DNA of 22,536 bases from Chara braunii (GCA_003427395.1 BFEA01000132.1:682794-705329), one strand, 5' to 3'; shown: positions 1 through 8,310, numbered from the stretch's first letter. The notes: a model not told the origin generated them from the sequence alone. Numbers and translations: made by a program.

Positions 1-320
1 CAGGATCGGTACACGGTCTCATATGATATTCGCTGACTGGATTGAGTGAGACCGGGACTAGGTACCGCTGGCTCGGCAGGCATCCAACGTACAGCAGCCC
101 ACTTGGCCTCTAGTTGCTATGAGCGACGATNGAGGAGCCGCTTTCGGACCTGCTGGAAACATGTGGTTTTGGCCTGTCAGCTCTATATATGAAACTTTTT
201 CTACTTGGTCAATACCAAGCAATTCGTNAGNCGAACAGACATGTGAGTAAGTCGCACATGAGTATTCATCTCCCTTTTTAGCCCCACTTGATCTAATCAG
301 AGTAGCAGGATAACTCACAC
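1..320. other. Unclassified left edge with a short inverted repeat and ambiguous bases
   Basis: No gene is recognised. CGGTCTCA at 14-21 is mirrored by TGAGACCG at 47-54, giving an 8-bp stem with a 25-nt loop. The phrase TGAGACCGGG occurs again near 558 and 876 inside the downstream duplication, so this edge probably belongs to the same satellite domain. Ns at 131, 228 and 231 make any reading frame here unreliable. An 86-codon minus-strand frame (58-318) crosses all three Ns and has no recognisable motif. Confidence 0.4.
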
Positions 321-950
321 ATGAGCATCCTTCCTACAACATATAGTTGAAGCTCCTACAGAAGCACCCTACTACTTGCTTTAGGTATCTTTCTGAAAGA
401 GACGGTTGTCAGTATCCTCCCAGAAGTTATAACGAGCTGCGTGAATAATAGGCGACCCGCACAAGAGCCCCTACTATCACGTGACAAGGTCCTCTTTATG
501 AGAGCATTAGGATAATCCTAACAAGGGTATCTTGTTGCTCTTCGGAATTGACTGTCCTGAGACCGGGTTAGTTTGGACAGAAGACGAGCGTTTAGGGTAT
601 TCCTACAGGAGTACCCTCTTAGTGAGTTAGTACAGAATGAGCATTCTTCCTATAACAAATAGTTGAAGCTCCTACAAAAGCACCCTACTACTTGCTTTAG
701 GTATCTTTCTGAACGATCCGTTTGTCAGTATCCTCACAGAAGTTAATAACGGTCTGCGTGAATAATAGGCGATCCGTACAAGAGCCCATATTATCACGTG
801 ACAAGGTCCTCTTTATGAGAGCATGAGGATAATCCTAATAAGGGTATATTGTTGCTCTTCGGAAGCTGACCGTCCTGAGACCGGGTTAGTTTGGACAGCG
901 TTTAGGGTATTCCTACAGGAGTACCCTCTTAGTGAGTTAGTACAGAATCA
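321..950 (+). repeat. Tandem duplication of a unit of about 313 bp
   Basis: Copy 1 starts at ATGAGCAT (321) and copy 2 at ATGAGCAT (637). The copies end at TACAGAAT at 631 and 941 respectively. They are nearly identical over their length, for example TTGCTTTAGGTATCTTTCTG, TATCACGTGACAAGGTCC and CCTGAGACCGGGTTAG occur in both in the same order. Copy 1 carries about 8 extra bases (around 580-588) relative to copy 2. High identity suggests a recent duplication, or homogenisation with other copies outside the window. No open frame is shared by both copies. Confidence 0.9.
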
Positions 951-1215
951 AGTAAGTAATAGACAGACCCCAACAAAGGCCCCTCTACTACTTTCCTTGG
1001 ATAATGAGTAGTCCAACTGTTTAAACAAGTAATAGGTCAACTCCTACAGAAGCCTCCTTATTACCAGTTTGAGGGTCGGATTATCAGAGGGTAAGTAAAC
1101 TAGGAGAGGAAGAATAGAAACGTCATTTTCTACCCTTTGCAGATTGTTAGACAGTCTTAGGTTCAAGCGAGTGAATAGGACGACCCTCCGTGGAGCCTTC
1201 CTTATTATTTTGTAA
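341..1215 (+). repeat. Recurring motif of about 40 bp within the compound satellite
   Basis: A degenerate motif of the form AATAG-N-GAC/GAA-CTCCTACA-GAAGC-CCCTACTACT recurs near 341, 446, 657, 762, 957, 1029 and 1175. The best-conserved parts are the AATAG/ATAGT start, a CCCTACA-like centre and the CCTACTACTT or CCTTATTA end. Spacings are about 105, 211, 105, 195, 72 and 146 bp, so the 313-bp duplication is itself built from older, shorter units. This is a visual alignment; the outer copies are diverged. Confidence 0.55.
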
Positions 1216-1231
1216 GAGTTACACCCCTCTT

Positions 1232-2125
1232 CCCGTCACGGCGACAATCGATCCGGTAAATGGTAAGATAATTCACACATGAGTACCTAGTCTACTTCAT
1301 AAGTTGATATTAGACATTCTTTCCCGTCACGACTACGACCGATCTGGTAAGGTAGTGAGGCAACTCACACATGAGTGCCTAAGTTAAGTCATAGTCAGCA
1401 TCAGAACCGTCCTCCCGTCACGGCGACAGCCGCTCTGACAGAGAGTACCTATTTAGTTTATAAGTTATAGTCAAAACCCCCTTTCCCTACACGACAACAG
1501 TCGTTTCGNTACAGCGTACCTATTTTAGTTCATAATTTATTGTTATTACCCTCCTCCCATCACGACGACAGTCGCTCCGGTAGAGAGTATCAAATCTACT
1601 TCATAAGTTATAGTCAGAAACCCCCTCCCCGTTACGGCAACAACGGTTACGGTAGAGAGTACGTATTTTAGTTCATAAGTTATTGTTAGTACCCTCCTCC
1701 CTTCACGACAACAATCGTTCCGGTAGAGAGTGCTTAGATTACTTCATAAGTTATTGTTCGTACCCTCCCCCCCTCACGTCGACAGCCGCTCAGGTAGAGA
1801 GTACTTAGATTGGTTTATAAGTATTTTGTTTGTACCCTCGTTCCATCACGACGACAACCGATCCGGTAGAGAGTACTTAGTTTAGTTCCCAGGTTAGCTG
1901 TTTGTACCCTCGTCCCATCATGACGACAGTCGCCCAGGTAGAGAGCACTTAGATTAGTTTATAAGTAGTTGTTTGTACCCTTGCCCCTTCACGACGACAG
2001 CCGCTCAGGTAGAGAGTACGTAGATTAGTTCATAGATTATAATTAGGACCTCCTTCCCGTCACGACTACAGTCGGACAGGCAGACACCGAGGTGACACAT
2101 ACATGAGTACCTAATTGTCAACCTT
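1232..2125 (+). repeat. Satellite of about 71 bp, twelve copies
   Basis: Unit starts (CCCGTCACG or a near variant) lie at 1232, 1323, 1414, 1485, 1556, 1628, 1699, 1770, 1842, 1914, 1985 and 2056. The first two periods are 91 bp because each carries about 20 extra bases including TCACACATGAGTNCC; the rest are 71-72 bp. Each unit reads: CCNTCACGACGACAGTCG, then CTCCGGTAGAGAGTAC, then an AT-rich TTAGATTAGTTTATAAGTT block, then GTACCCTC. A small hairpin (CGAC-GACA-GTCG) occupies the front of the unit, and GAGAGTAC can pair with GTACCCTC with one mismatch across the AT-rich block. One N lies at 1509. Not coding: the period is not a multiple of three and stops are frequent. Confidence 0.92.
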
Positions 2126-2734
2126 TAGTCAAATCAGTGCATACATAAGTAGTACGACGGCTCACACATGAGCTTCCATCGCCCTACGTTTGATTTTCAA
2201 GCCTAAACAACCTAGGTTCCTTCTTGGTTACTTTATGTTCCTTTCCTTCCACCAGGCATGATTCTTACTTTTATATATTCGCATCCCCTTCTGTTGACCT
2301 TAGTCCTGAAGATACTTAAAGTGGTATATCACAAGTCATGCAGGCAGTCCTACTAGAGAGGCGTAGCCTGTAAGGGTATATGGAAAGGGGATAATCATGC
2401 GTACCTCATGGTTCCCTTCCTCCAGAGTTCCTCCTGAACTCCGGCATTCCGTAATCGCCCTGTATTCGGAGATGTATGGTCAACGCATCTGATTGCGAGT
2501 ACTTAGAGCCAGTAAAGACTAATATTATGTAAGTGAAAATTTATTACAGCCAATCATATTCAAAGAGATGGATAGTTTTAGAGGATCCAATCAAGGCAAA
2601 AGATGGGGAAGGATGGAGGAGGCAGGTATCATCATATCGTGACATTGTCTCCCTCTTCCCCAAATGCCCCATGTTTTCTTCATTTTCCGGTCTTCTTGCG
2701 ACCCGTGGCGTTTTTAAGAAATAACAACAGTAAA
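2126..2734. other. Unclassified spacer right of the satellite
   Basis: The segment opens with the CTCACACATGAG module (2161-2172), which also occurs in the satellite domain. After that I see no tandem structure and no recognisable gene. Opposite-strand frames of about 63 codons at 2533-2738 overlap each other and have no motif. A retrotransposon LTR would be conceivable here, but I could not find a primer binding site or paired TG...CA ends. Confidence 0.4.
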
Positions 2735-2895
2735 ACAAACGAAAATAACAATAATAATAAGTGAAACAATAATGGCAATAAAATAATAATAATTATAATA
2801 TTAGTAATTATTTATAGTATTAATAATAATAATAACGACAATAGTTGCTAATAATAATAAAAATAATAATAACAAAAAAAATAATAATAATATCG
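2735..2895 (+). repeat. Imperfect AAT/ATA trinucleotide-rich tract
   Basis: About 160 bp almost free of C and G, made of interrupted AAT/ATA/AAC runs (for example ATAATAATAATAACGAC near 2825). It looks like an old, mutated microsatellite. It has the same base bias and orientation as the purer array at 3514-3600. Confidence 0.85.
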
Positions 2896-3513
2896 GATTA
2901 CTAAACTTGTTGTCAAATGTTTTGATTAACCTTCTAGTGATCAAGCGAGCGCACACTTCTCATTGATGCATCACCAGTTTGGAGATCTTTGTACATTTCT
3001 CTTCCTTCTCCTGCTTTCTATTCTTCGTGTCTTTCCCAATGATCCCATGCGTGTGATCGCTGCCCTGCCTGCTTGCAAGACCGTGCGGGCACATGCTCGT
3101 TGTCCCGTGTGCCTGCTTGCAAGTTGTGTGGGTGCATGTTTGCTGTTCCACGTGCCTAGCCATGGCCCGTTGGCGTCCCGCAGTCTGAACGCGACCCACC
3201 CCACTCAACATCTGCGAACGGAGGATGTGACAATGTTTCAATCTCATCGGCTTGTGGTCACTAAATGTGTCGTCCCCATGCTACATGTGCCCTGGACACA
3301 CCAACCCATGTCATGGGCTCACCCGCCTGACATAGCTACCTCTTTTGGGAGAGCCCAGGGTGAAGCACAGGCTGTACTTCAACCAACTGGCCTCCAGCAG
3401 CTTGTTTGAGCCCCACATCAGGCAATGTAGAGATAAGGGCCTCTCACGGATATTCGGGACTGCCTTCTCTTAGGGCGGGTCCGAGGCTTGCCGGGACCAC
3501 GACTACTGAAATA
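2896..3513 (+). other. GC-richer island between two AAT arrays, with a 44-bp tandem repeat
   Basis: This stretch of about 0.6 kb differs sharply in composition from the AAT arrays on both sides. TGCCTGCTTGCAAG occurs at 3066 and 3110, starting two 44-bp units (3066-3153) that share TGCNNGTTGTNC and end in CGTGTGCC or CGTGCC. A 148-codon frame on the plus strand (2963-3409) and overlapping minus-strand frames cover the area, but none shows a domain I recognise, and frames open on both strands at once are expected in GC-richer repeats. It could be part of an inserted transposable element bordered by low-complexity DNA; I see no terminal repeats that prove this. Confidence 0.45.
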
Positions 3514-3534
3514 ACAATAATAATAGCAATAATG

Positions 3535-3581
<47 letters not shown>

Positions 3582-3603
3582 CAATAGTAATAACACTAAT
3601 AAT
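3514..3603 (+). repeat. (AAT)n microsatellite
   Basis: An almost pure run of AAT units (best part 3528-3578) with imperfect edges containing AAC, AGC and ATG variants. It produces spurious poly-Ile, poly-Asn and poly-Tyr frames on both strands. Confidence 0.97.
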
Positions 3604-5240
3604 GACTATTTTCAGAATGCACAATCATATTGAAAGCCATATACCATCTCAATATCCAGAAACCAGCACTGCACCAATACAACACCAATGGAGATTCGTA
3701 GCATGGAAACCCAAGTCAATGTGGGTTTGCTCTTCTCACCACCATCATAAGAGTCCAGCCCCTTATCCCAACTTAGACTTTTCGGCGTCTAACCTACCAC
3801 CTACACAGCTACTGTTTGCCTACTCATTGACAATGCAACTGATGATGTCAGCAGCCAACGAAGTACCCCGAGGATGTAGCCCAATGCAGACCATTGCTAA
3901 CTCCAGGTAAGTGCCCTTGCCTCATTGCCATCAACTCTCTCTGCTCGTCTGTGCTTCTCTGAGACTGCCAGAATCGGTCACAGGCTAGTGTGGCTGTTGG
4001 GTTTCGAACCGTAGGTTCGTCCCGCGAGAGTAAAGGTCGTAGCTGCTACAGTCCTGAAAGGTGAAGGTCAGGACAAATTGAAGAGAAAGGAAAGAACAAT
4101 GCTCCTGTTGGAGCAAGGTCTTCACGCATCCGAAAAGGGAAACATGGAAAGAAGATAGGACCGCGGTAAAAAAAATATTGGTATAAAAAGAATCACTGCA
4201 TAGTCCATAGCTGTTCATGGCTTTCGGATGGAAGGCCACGACGATGAATGAATTATATCTCGTCTACATAAGCGCCAAACGGTGTGCTTATTTCCAAGAG
4301 AGAAAATGCAAGGATTGAGGGGAAATATGAGTTTCCTTAAGACGACTTGGGACACAGGCATGAGACTCCTTTAGAGAAAGGAGAAAGTGACAGACGGCTT
4401 AGGGTAGGGTTGTTAGGGTAAGAATACGGATTAGACCTGGGATGTCGATCCGAGAGCTCACTACCCATGTCTAAGGGCTCGACCCTTAGATATCAATATA
4501 TGAGAAATCAAGTGGGGGTGTTGAATCTTTGTTGACCTGTGTGTGTGCAGGTCTTTGATTATCTACTACATTTGAAGGAAAAGGTTTTACAGAAATGACT
4601 TAGATTTATGTTATCTCTCGATAACAGGTCGGTTGTTACCGATTCAACTTTTCCCCTTTGACTTAATACCCACCTCTAAAGTCAAACCCTGTGGTCAGTA
4701 AAACTGTCACCTGTGGTCATTGCCTAAATGGTCCGCGTCACACTCAAGGGTCCTTTGAAGAAATGTGAGGGGGCTGGGTTTGCGTCTCAGGAAAGACAAG
4801 GTTGTCATACATGGTTTGGGAAGTGAGGAAGAAGGTCAATGGTTGATGGTTGACTCCGTTAGTGCATGGCATGTGAACTGTCTTTGCATTATTCTGTGCA
4901 TGTCTGTTTTGTGCGTGATTTTGGATTGAACTGGACCGGGCCCGTCGAAGAGTCTCGGACACACAACACTTGTGATAGTGGGAAGGGTTCTCGGCGGTAA
5001 TACTTTCATATATGTCCAACTTAAATTTTATATTATTCTGATATTCAGCGAAGTCATAACCTGTTAAGAAAGATAGGACGCTCTTTGGTGGAAAGATGAT
5101 TTGATTGATAAATTGACAAGAGAATATTACATTACGAGATAGCGGAAATAGACTGCCTTTTGAAAGTTCGACTGTAATATCCAATGGGTCAGTTTTAGGC
5201 GTCTTACCGCGCGTACCCCATTTTGTGCTACAGCGATCGA
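3604..5240. other. Unclassified region with one strong hairpin
   Basis: No gene is recognised. A 102-codon plus-strand frame (3602-3910) ends next to CCAGGTAAGT at 3903-3912, a good match to a plant or animal 5' splice site, but the peptide has no motif and begins inside the AAT array. A 166-codon minus-strand frame (4744-5244) has ordinary amino acid composition but no recognisable domain; a frame this long is expected about once by chance in a window of this size. The clearest structure is the hairpin at 4470-4490, listed separately. CCTGTGGTCA is repeated at 4688 and 4712. Confidence 0.4.
4470..4490. other. Perfect 8-bp stem-loop
   Basis: TCTAAGGG (4470-4477) pairs perfectly with CCCTTAGA (4483-4490) around the 5-nt loop CTCGA. 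No poly-T run follows directly, so it does not look like a bacterial-type terminator. It could be a chance hairpin or part of a decayed element. Confidence 0.6.
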
Positions 5241-5295
5241 GCAAACGCGCTCGGCCGACCGACCTTTACATACACATATAAAAACCTTTGCATGT

Positions 5296-5535
5296 GGGCC
5301 GATAGCTCAGCAGGGATACGCCTACCTGAGGGTGGTGACAACCCCTCGGTTTAGAGGTAAGTTGTACCTCGCAGCTCCCCGACCTGTCGTGGGGTGTCGT
5401 GAGAGGTATAGCACGCGTGCACGGTCGGAGTGGTGACCGGTTCTTTTTCAAGAAATAAATCCTGCATAACACGACCGTGAGGTTCAGCGCTCCCAGCGGG
5501 GTGCGGGACCGCCGCGCGCGACATCGGGACCGGTA
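5296..5535 (+). mobile_element. SINE-like element, copy 1 (tRNA-like head)
   Basis: The element starts with GGGCCGATAGCTCAGCAGGG, where TAGCTCAGCAGG matches the RNA polymerase III A-box consensus (TRGCNNAGYNGG) at the position it has in a tRNA (base 8 = 5303). The D and anticodon arms are degenerate, so this is not a working tRNA gene. About 25 nt further on, CCTC-GGTTTA-GAGG (near 5346-5359) forms a T-arm-like hairpin, but the B box is poor. The body after GGTAAGTTG aligns with the copy at 14309-14535: CCTGTCGTGGGGTGTCGTGA, GAGGTAT, CCGGT, TCCTGCATAACA, GGGACCG and CGACATCG occur in the same order. No A-tail or target-site duplication is evident. tRNA-derived SINEs are non-autonomous retroposons moved by LINE enzymes; which family this is I cannot say. 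Confidence 0.65.
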
Positions 5536-5939
5536 CCAACACTAGAACTGGGACCGGCGGTGCAACCGGCAGACCTAGCTCAATTGGCTTACTCACGAAC
5601 TATTGAAATATAGACATGAGCTCGAAATCCACTGGAGGCAACTGAGAGGGAGTTTTACATCGCAAGTTGAAGTACCATGACTTTTAACTATTATTTTACT
5701 CATTTCGTGAGATGGAGCTGACTATGTATCACGGTCGGGGGGGTGAAACTTGGCGGGCAACCACGTTTGTGGCCATTGCGGCGGATGGCGTCCCCAAAGT
5801 TGTGGCAATGATTTTTATGGATTTTTCCCTGACGAAATAAAACAAAATATTTTTTTTCAAATTGCATATTTTTTTGGTATTAAAAAAAAGAAAAATTTAA
5901 AAGTCCAAACGAAAAAAAAAGATTTTTTTAAAATTTTCT
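5536..5939. other. Unclassified spacer, poly-T/poly-A rich at the right
   Basis: Just after the SINE-like copy the phrase GGGACCGG is repeated (near 5527 and 5550), giving Pro/Val-rich shadow frames on the minus strand. From about 5840 the sequence becomes A/T homopolymer-rich. No gene is seen. Confidence 0.4.
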
Positions 5940-5944
5940 TTGAT

Positions 5945-6290
5945 TGTATGTGTGTGTGCGTACGGTTGGGGGGGGGGGGCAACCCCCCTCCCACCAACCA
6001 ATCAATCAAAGAAAAAAAAGAGCAAAAAAAAAGTGTGCGAGTGTGGGTGTGGGTATGTGTGGTGTGTGTGTGAGTGTGCGTACGGGGGAGGGGGGGAGGT
6101 GACCCCCTCCACCAACCAATCAATTAATCAATCGAAGAAAAAAAACATGGGCGAGTGTGTGTGTGGGTGTGGGTGGGTCGGGGGTGGGGGGGGGGTCGAG
6201 GGCGACCCTTCCCCCACCAATCAATCAGTGTATCAGTCAGTCAATCAATCAATGAATCAATCAATCAATCAATCAATACTTTTTTTTTTT
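5945..6290 (+). repeat. Complex minisatellite: (TG)n, poly-G, C-rich partner, TCAA, poly-A
   Basis: Three units of about 100-130 bp begin near 5945, 6031 and 6148. Each has the same order of blocks: a TG-rich stretch, a run of G (up to 13), a C-rich stretch that can pair back with the G run, CACCAACCAATCAATCAA, and in the first two units AGAAAAAAAA. In the first unit GGTTGGGGGG (near 5963) is mirrored by CCCCCC...CCAACC. The last unit ends in a (TCAA)n microsatellite (6233-6278) and a poly-T run. The Pro/Thr/Cys-rich frames here are products of the repeat, not genes. Confidence 0.85.
6233..6278 (+). repeat. (TCAA)n microsatellite
   Basis: About eleven TCAA/TCAG/TGAA units, the last five pure, ending directly at a poly-T run (from 6280). 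Confidence 0.93.
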
Positions 6291-6357
6291 TTTAATTTAT
6301 TTTTACCCCCAATCCACCCCCTCCCAATTTTTATTTTTTTTCTGTGACGGGGTGGGG

Positions 6358-6377
6358 TTGGGGTTGCGCAACCCCAA
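6358..6377. repeat. Perfect 20-bp palindrome
   Basis: TTGGGGTTGC is followed immediately by its exact reverse complement GCAACCCCAA, with no spacer. It follows another GGGTGGGG run. It could be a protein-binding palindrome or the collapsed end of the nearby G/C minisatellite. Confidence 0.85.
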
Positions 6378-6414
6378 TCATTCTTTAAATTCCCCCCCGC
6401 CCCTCCCCCTGTCC

Positions 6415-6449
6415 GCCACGTGGCCGCAAAGCGGCGCAGCCATGGCTGC
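6415..6449. repeat. Three back-to-back palindromes or hairpins
   Basis: GCCACGTGGC (6415-6424, perfect, containing the CACGTG E-box/G-box core), GCCGC-AAA-GCGGC (6423-6435) and GCAGCCATGGCTGC (6436-6449, perfect 14 bp) lie side by side. CACGTG is a known binding core for bZIP and bHLH factors, but with no gene in view a promoter role is only a possibility. Confidence 0.7.
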
Positions 6450-7243
6450 GGGGTCGCAACCTAGATCGCGCATGGCTGCCTCCAGGGGGAATTTGTAGGG
6501 AGCCAGGACTTTGCCACGGTTTCTCGATCGAAGGTGCAGGCCTCAGTACCCTGTTTGACCCAAGTAGACGATATTGTTAGGCGAGGAGTTTAGTTGGGCG
6601 GCACGTCTATTAGAAGATAACGAAGTTGGTCAACAAGAGTGTGAGCTTGTAGGTGTTTCGCCCACGAGGCAGAAGAATTGGGGTGGTGGAACCCTCTGTG
6701 GATGCACTGGCCGCCAACCACGATCTGCTATGTGAAGTTCCAGTGTCAGCATGCCAGTTGGGACCCGAAAGTTAGTGAACTGTGCCTAAGCAGGGGGAGA
6801 CCAAAGGAAACTTTGGTGTGGGCTCACAACGGTATTGACGTGCAAAACCTTCCGTCGGACTTGGGTACAGGGGCGTAAGACTACTTGCGCCATTTAATAG
6901 CTGGTTCCCTCTGAAGTTTCCATGTGGATAGCTGAGGCTGTTGGACACTTTCATCTCGCAGCGGGGAGTTAGCAGCCGGAGGCTGCGTGTACCTCGGTTG
7001 TTTTTTGTTGTTTTGTGTCCTTTTCTTTTTCGGGAAATGTCGTGGACTCTAATCGAGGTTTGGCGGGGTGGTTTGGGGCTTTAGGAAAAGGTGGGAAGCG
7101 TGCGGTCGCGGATAGGAGACGGACCGGTAGTGTGAGTGATCGTGGCAGGCTTTGGGGAGTGCACGTCCAAAGGGTTTTTCATGAGGTCGGTCGGGTGTGC
7201 GGTGGGCGACGACCAAGTTTCCTTTATGGGCCGAGGGTCGAGG
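6450..7243. other. Unclassified region sharing a phrase with 8321
   Basis: No gene is recognised; frames of about 60-66 codons at 6678-6954 overlap on opposite strands. GTCTATTAGAAGATAAC occurs exactly at 6604 and again at 8321, followed in both places by a loosely similar CAACAAGAGTG or CAACGAGAATAG. This suggests that the T-tract repeat family in between (7244-8310) sits inside a larger duplicated unit. Confidence 0.4.
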
Positions 7244-7735
7244 TTTTTTTGGGGGGACGTCGGGGGTTTTGGGGGGTGAACTGGATGATCGGGCGTCGTT
7301 GTTCCGTAACGGTTCCACTCTTTTTTGTGTGTCGGTTTAGTTTGTTTTTTCTTTTTTTTTTTGCTTTGATTTTTGTTCAAAGGGCTATGGTCGTGTCTTT
7401 CTTGACATACATTGGTCAAGAAAGAGCTTCAATCAATTTTTTTTTTTGGTTTATTTTTTTTTTATAGCATGGTTGACGATTCAATGCTAGATTGTCGTTC
7501 CTGTGCGTCGTTGTATCGTAGCGGTTCCACTTTTTTTTGCGTGTCGGTTCAATTTTTTTTTTTTTTTTTTTTCGCTTTACTTTTTCTTCAAAGCGTCAAC
7601 GGCCTTACTTTTTTTTTTTTTTTGAAACTAGCGTTGGTCTTGTTTTTCTTGACATGCATTGGTCGAGGAGGAGTTTGAATTTTTTTTTTTTTTTTTTTTT
7701 TTATAGCATCATTGACGATTCATTTCTAGGTTGGT
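7244..7735 (+). repeat. T-tract-rich repeat family, copies 1 and 2
   Basis: Two tandem copies share, in order: CGTCGTTGTNNCGTANCGGTTCCACT (7294 and 7506), a long poly-T run, CGCTTTACTTTTTCTTCAAA or its variant, CTTGACATNCATTGGTC (7401 and 7648), another long poly-T, and TATAGCATNNTTGACGATTCA. The period is about 212-247 bp because the T runs differ in length. The run at about 7679-7702 is over 20 T. Phe-rich plus-strand frames (7015-7467, 7412-7678, 7537-8052) are translations of these runs and are not genes. Confidence 0.85.
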
Positions 7736-8063
7736 TGTGCCTCCCCAATTACCCCTCCCCTTATGAACATCAACAGAGACTGGTTTTTAATGCCAATTGG
7801 GGAGACCCTGAAGATAATCAAGGCCACCCTGGGCTGAAAAGGCCACCCGATGTCAGATTAGATACAATATTGAGTTTACGTGGGCTGGTTAGTCCGATGA
7901 TAAAACCTCAAGGTCATCGCCCTTTCCAAAAAAAAAAAGAATGTTGGGTTGGCATTCCGTGGGTTGAATTTTTTTTTTTTTTTGAGTTCGTTTTGTTCTT
8001 GTTGTTTACAGGTGTTATGGAGGATTGCATTCTGGAGTGGATTTGGACTTAGGTCTGTAAACG
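7736..8063. other. Unclassified spacer between repeat copies
   Basis: No gene is recognised. AAGGCCACCC is repeated at about 7820 and 7839. Ends with a poly-T run (about 7969-7983) and unclassified sequence. Confidence 0.35.
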
Positions 8064-8136
8064 AAGAGCGTAGCGCAGTGGGTATAGTAATATGAAGTGT
8101 TGAAATACAGACTCGTGTTCGAATCCAGATGATACA
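8064..8136 (+). pseudogene. Decayed tRNA-like sequence (possible SINE head)
   Basis: TAGCGCAGTGGG (8071-8082) fits the pol III A box and GTTCGAATCC (8117-8126) fits the B box, separated by the 34 nt expected in a tRNA gene. However, the acceptor ends (8064-8070 against about 8130-8136) do not pair, the D-stem lacks its partner, and the T-stem has mismatches. It is therefore not a functional tRNA gene. It sits directly upstream of the third copy of the T-tract repeat family (8149-8310), so it may be the head of a SINE whose body is that repeat, though the other copies lack an obvious tRNA-like head. Confidence 0.45.
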
Positions 8137-8148
8137 AAACTTCAGGGG

Positions 8149-8310
8149 TTTTTTGGGGGGACGTCGGGGGTTTTGAGGCGTGAACTGGATGATCGGGCAT
8201 CGTTGTATCGTGGCGGTTCCACTCTTTGTTTGGGTGCCGCTTCAGGGGTTTTTTTTTTTTTTTTTTGGCTTTGTTTTTTCTTCAAAGGGCCGCGCGGTTA
8301 TAGATTGGTT
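8149..8310 (+). repeat. T-tract-rich repeat family, copy 3
   Basis: GGGGTTTTTTGGGGGGACGT and the following CGGGGGTTTTG, GTGAACTGGATGATCGGGC and CGGTTCCACTCTTT match 7244-7322 closely. It then has a poly-T run and TTTTTTCTTCAAAGGGC as in copies 1 and 2. It stops before the CTTGACAT block, so it is a shorter or truncated copy. Confidence 0.85.

Noticed and set aside
1-2530. LTR retrotransposon carrying the satellite
   Set aside because: No second LTR, primer binding site, polypurine tract with following TG, or reverse transcriptase reading was found.
3836-3870. Hammerhead ribozyme from CTGATGA followed by CGAA
   Set aside because: The third core A after CGAA is missing and stem II does not form.
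3602-3912. First exon ending at CAG/GTAAGT
   Set aside because: The splice-like site is good, but the frame starts in the AAT array, has no motif and no matching downstream exon was found.
3995-4050. tRNA gene on the minus strand from GGTTCGAAACC
   Set aside because: The B-box-like string is present but there is no A box at tRNA spacing and the T stem does not pair.
4398-4425. Telomere-like TTAGGGT units
   Set aside because: Only three irregular, interrupted units; not a telomeric array.
4744-5244. 166-codon minus-strand frame as a gene or exon
   Set aside because: No recognisable domain. Under a simple equal-base model about one frame this long is expected by chance across six frames of the window. 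A protein search with a clear hit would reverse this.
7015-8052. Plus-strand open frames of up to 171 codons
   Set aside because: They are kept open by poly-T runs read as poly-Phe and cross copies of a repeat family; no domain is visible.
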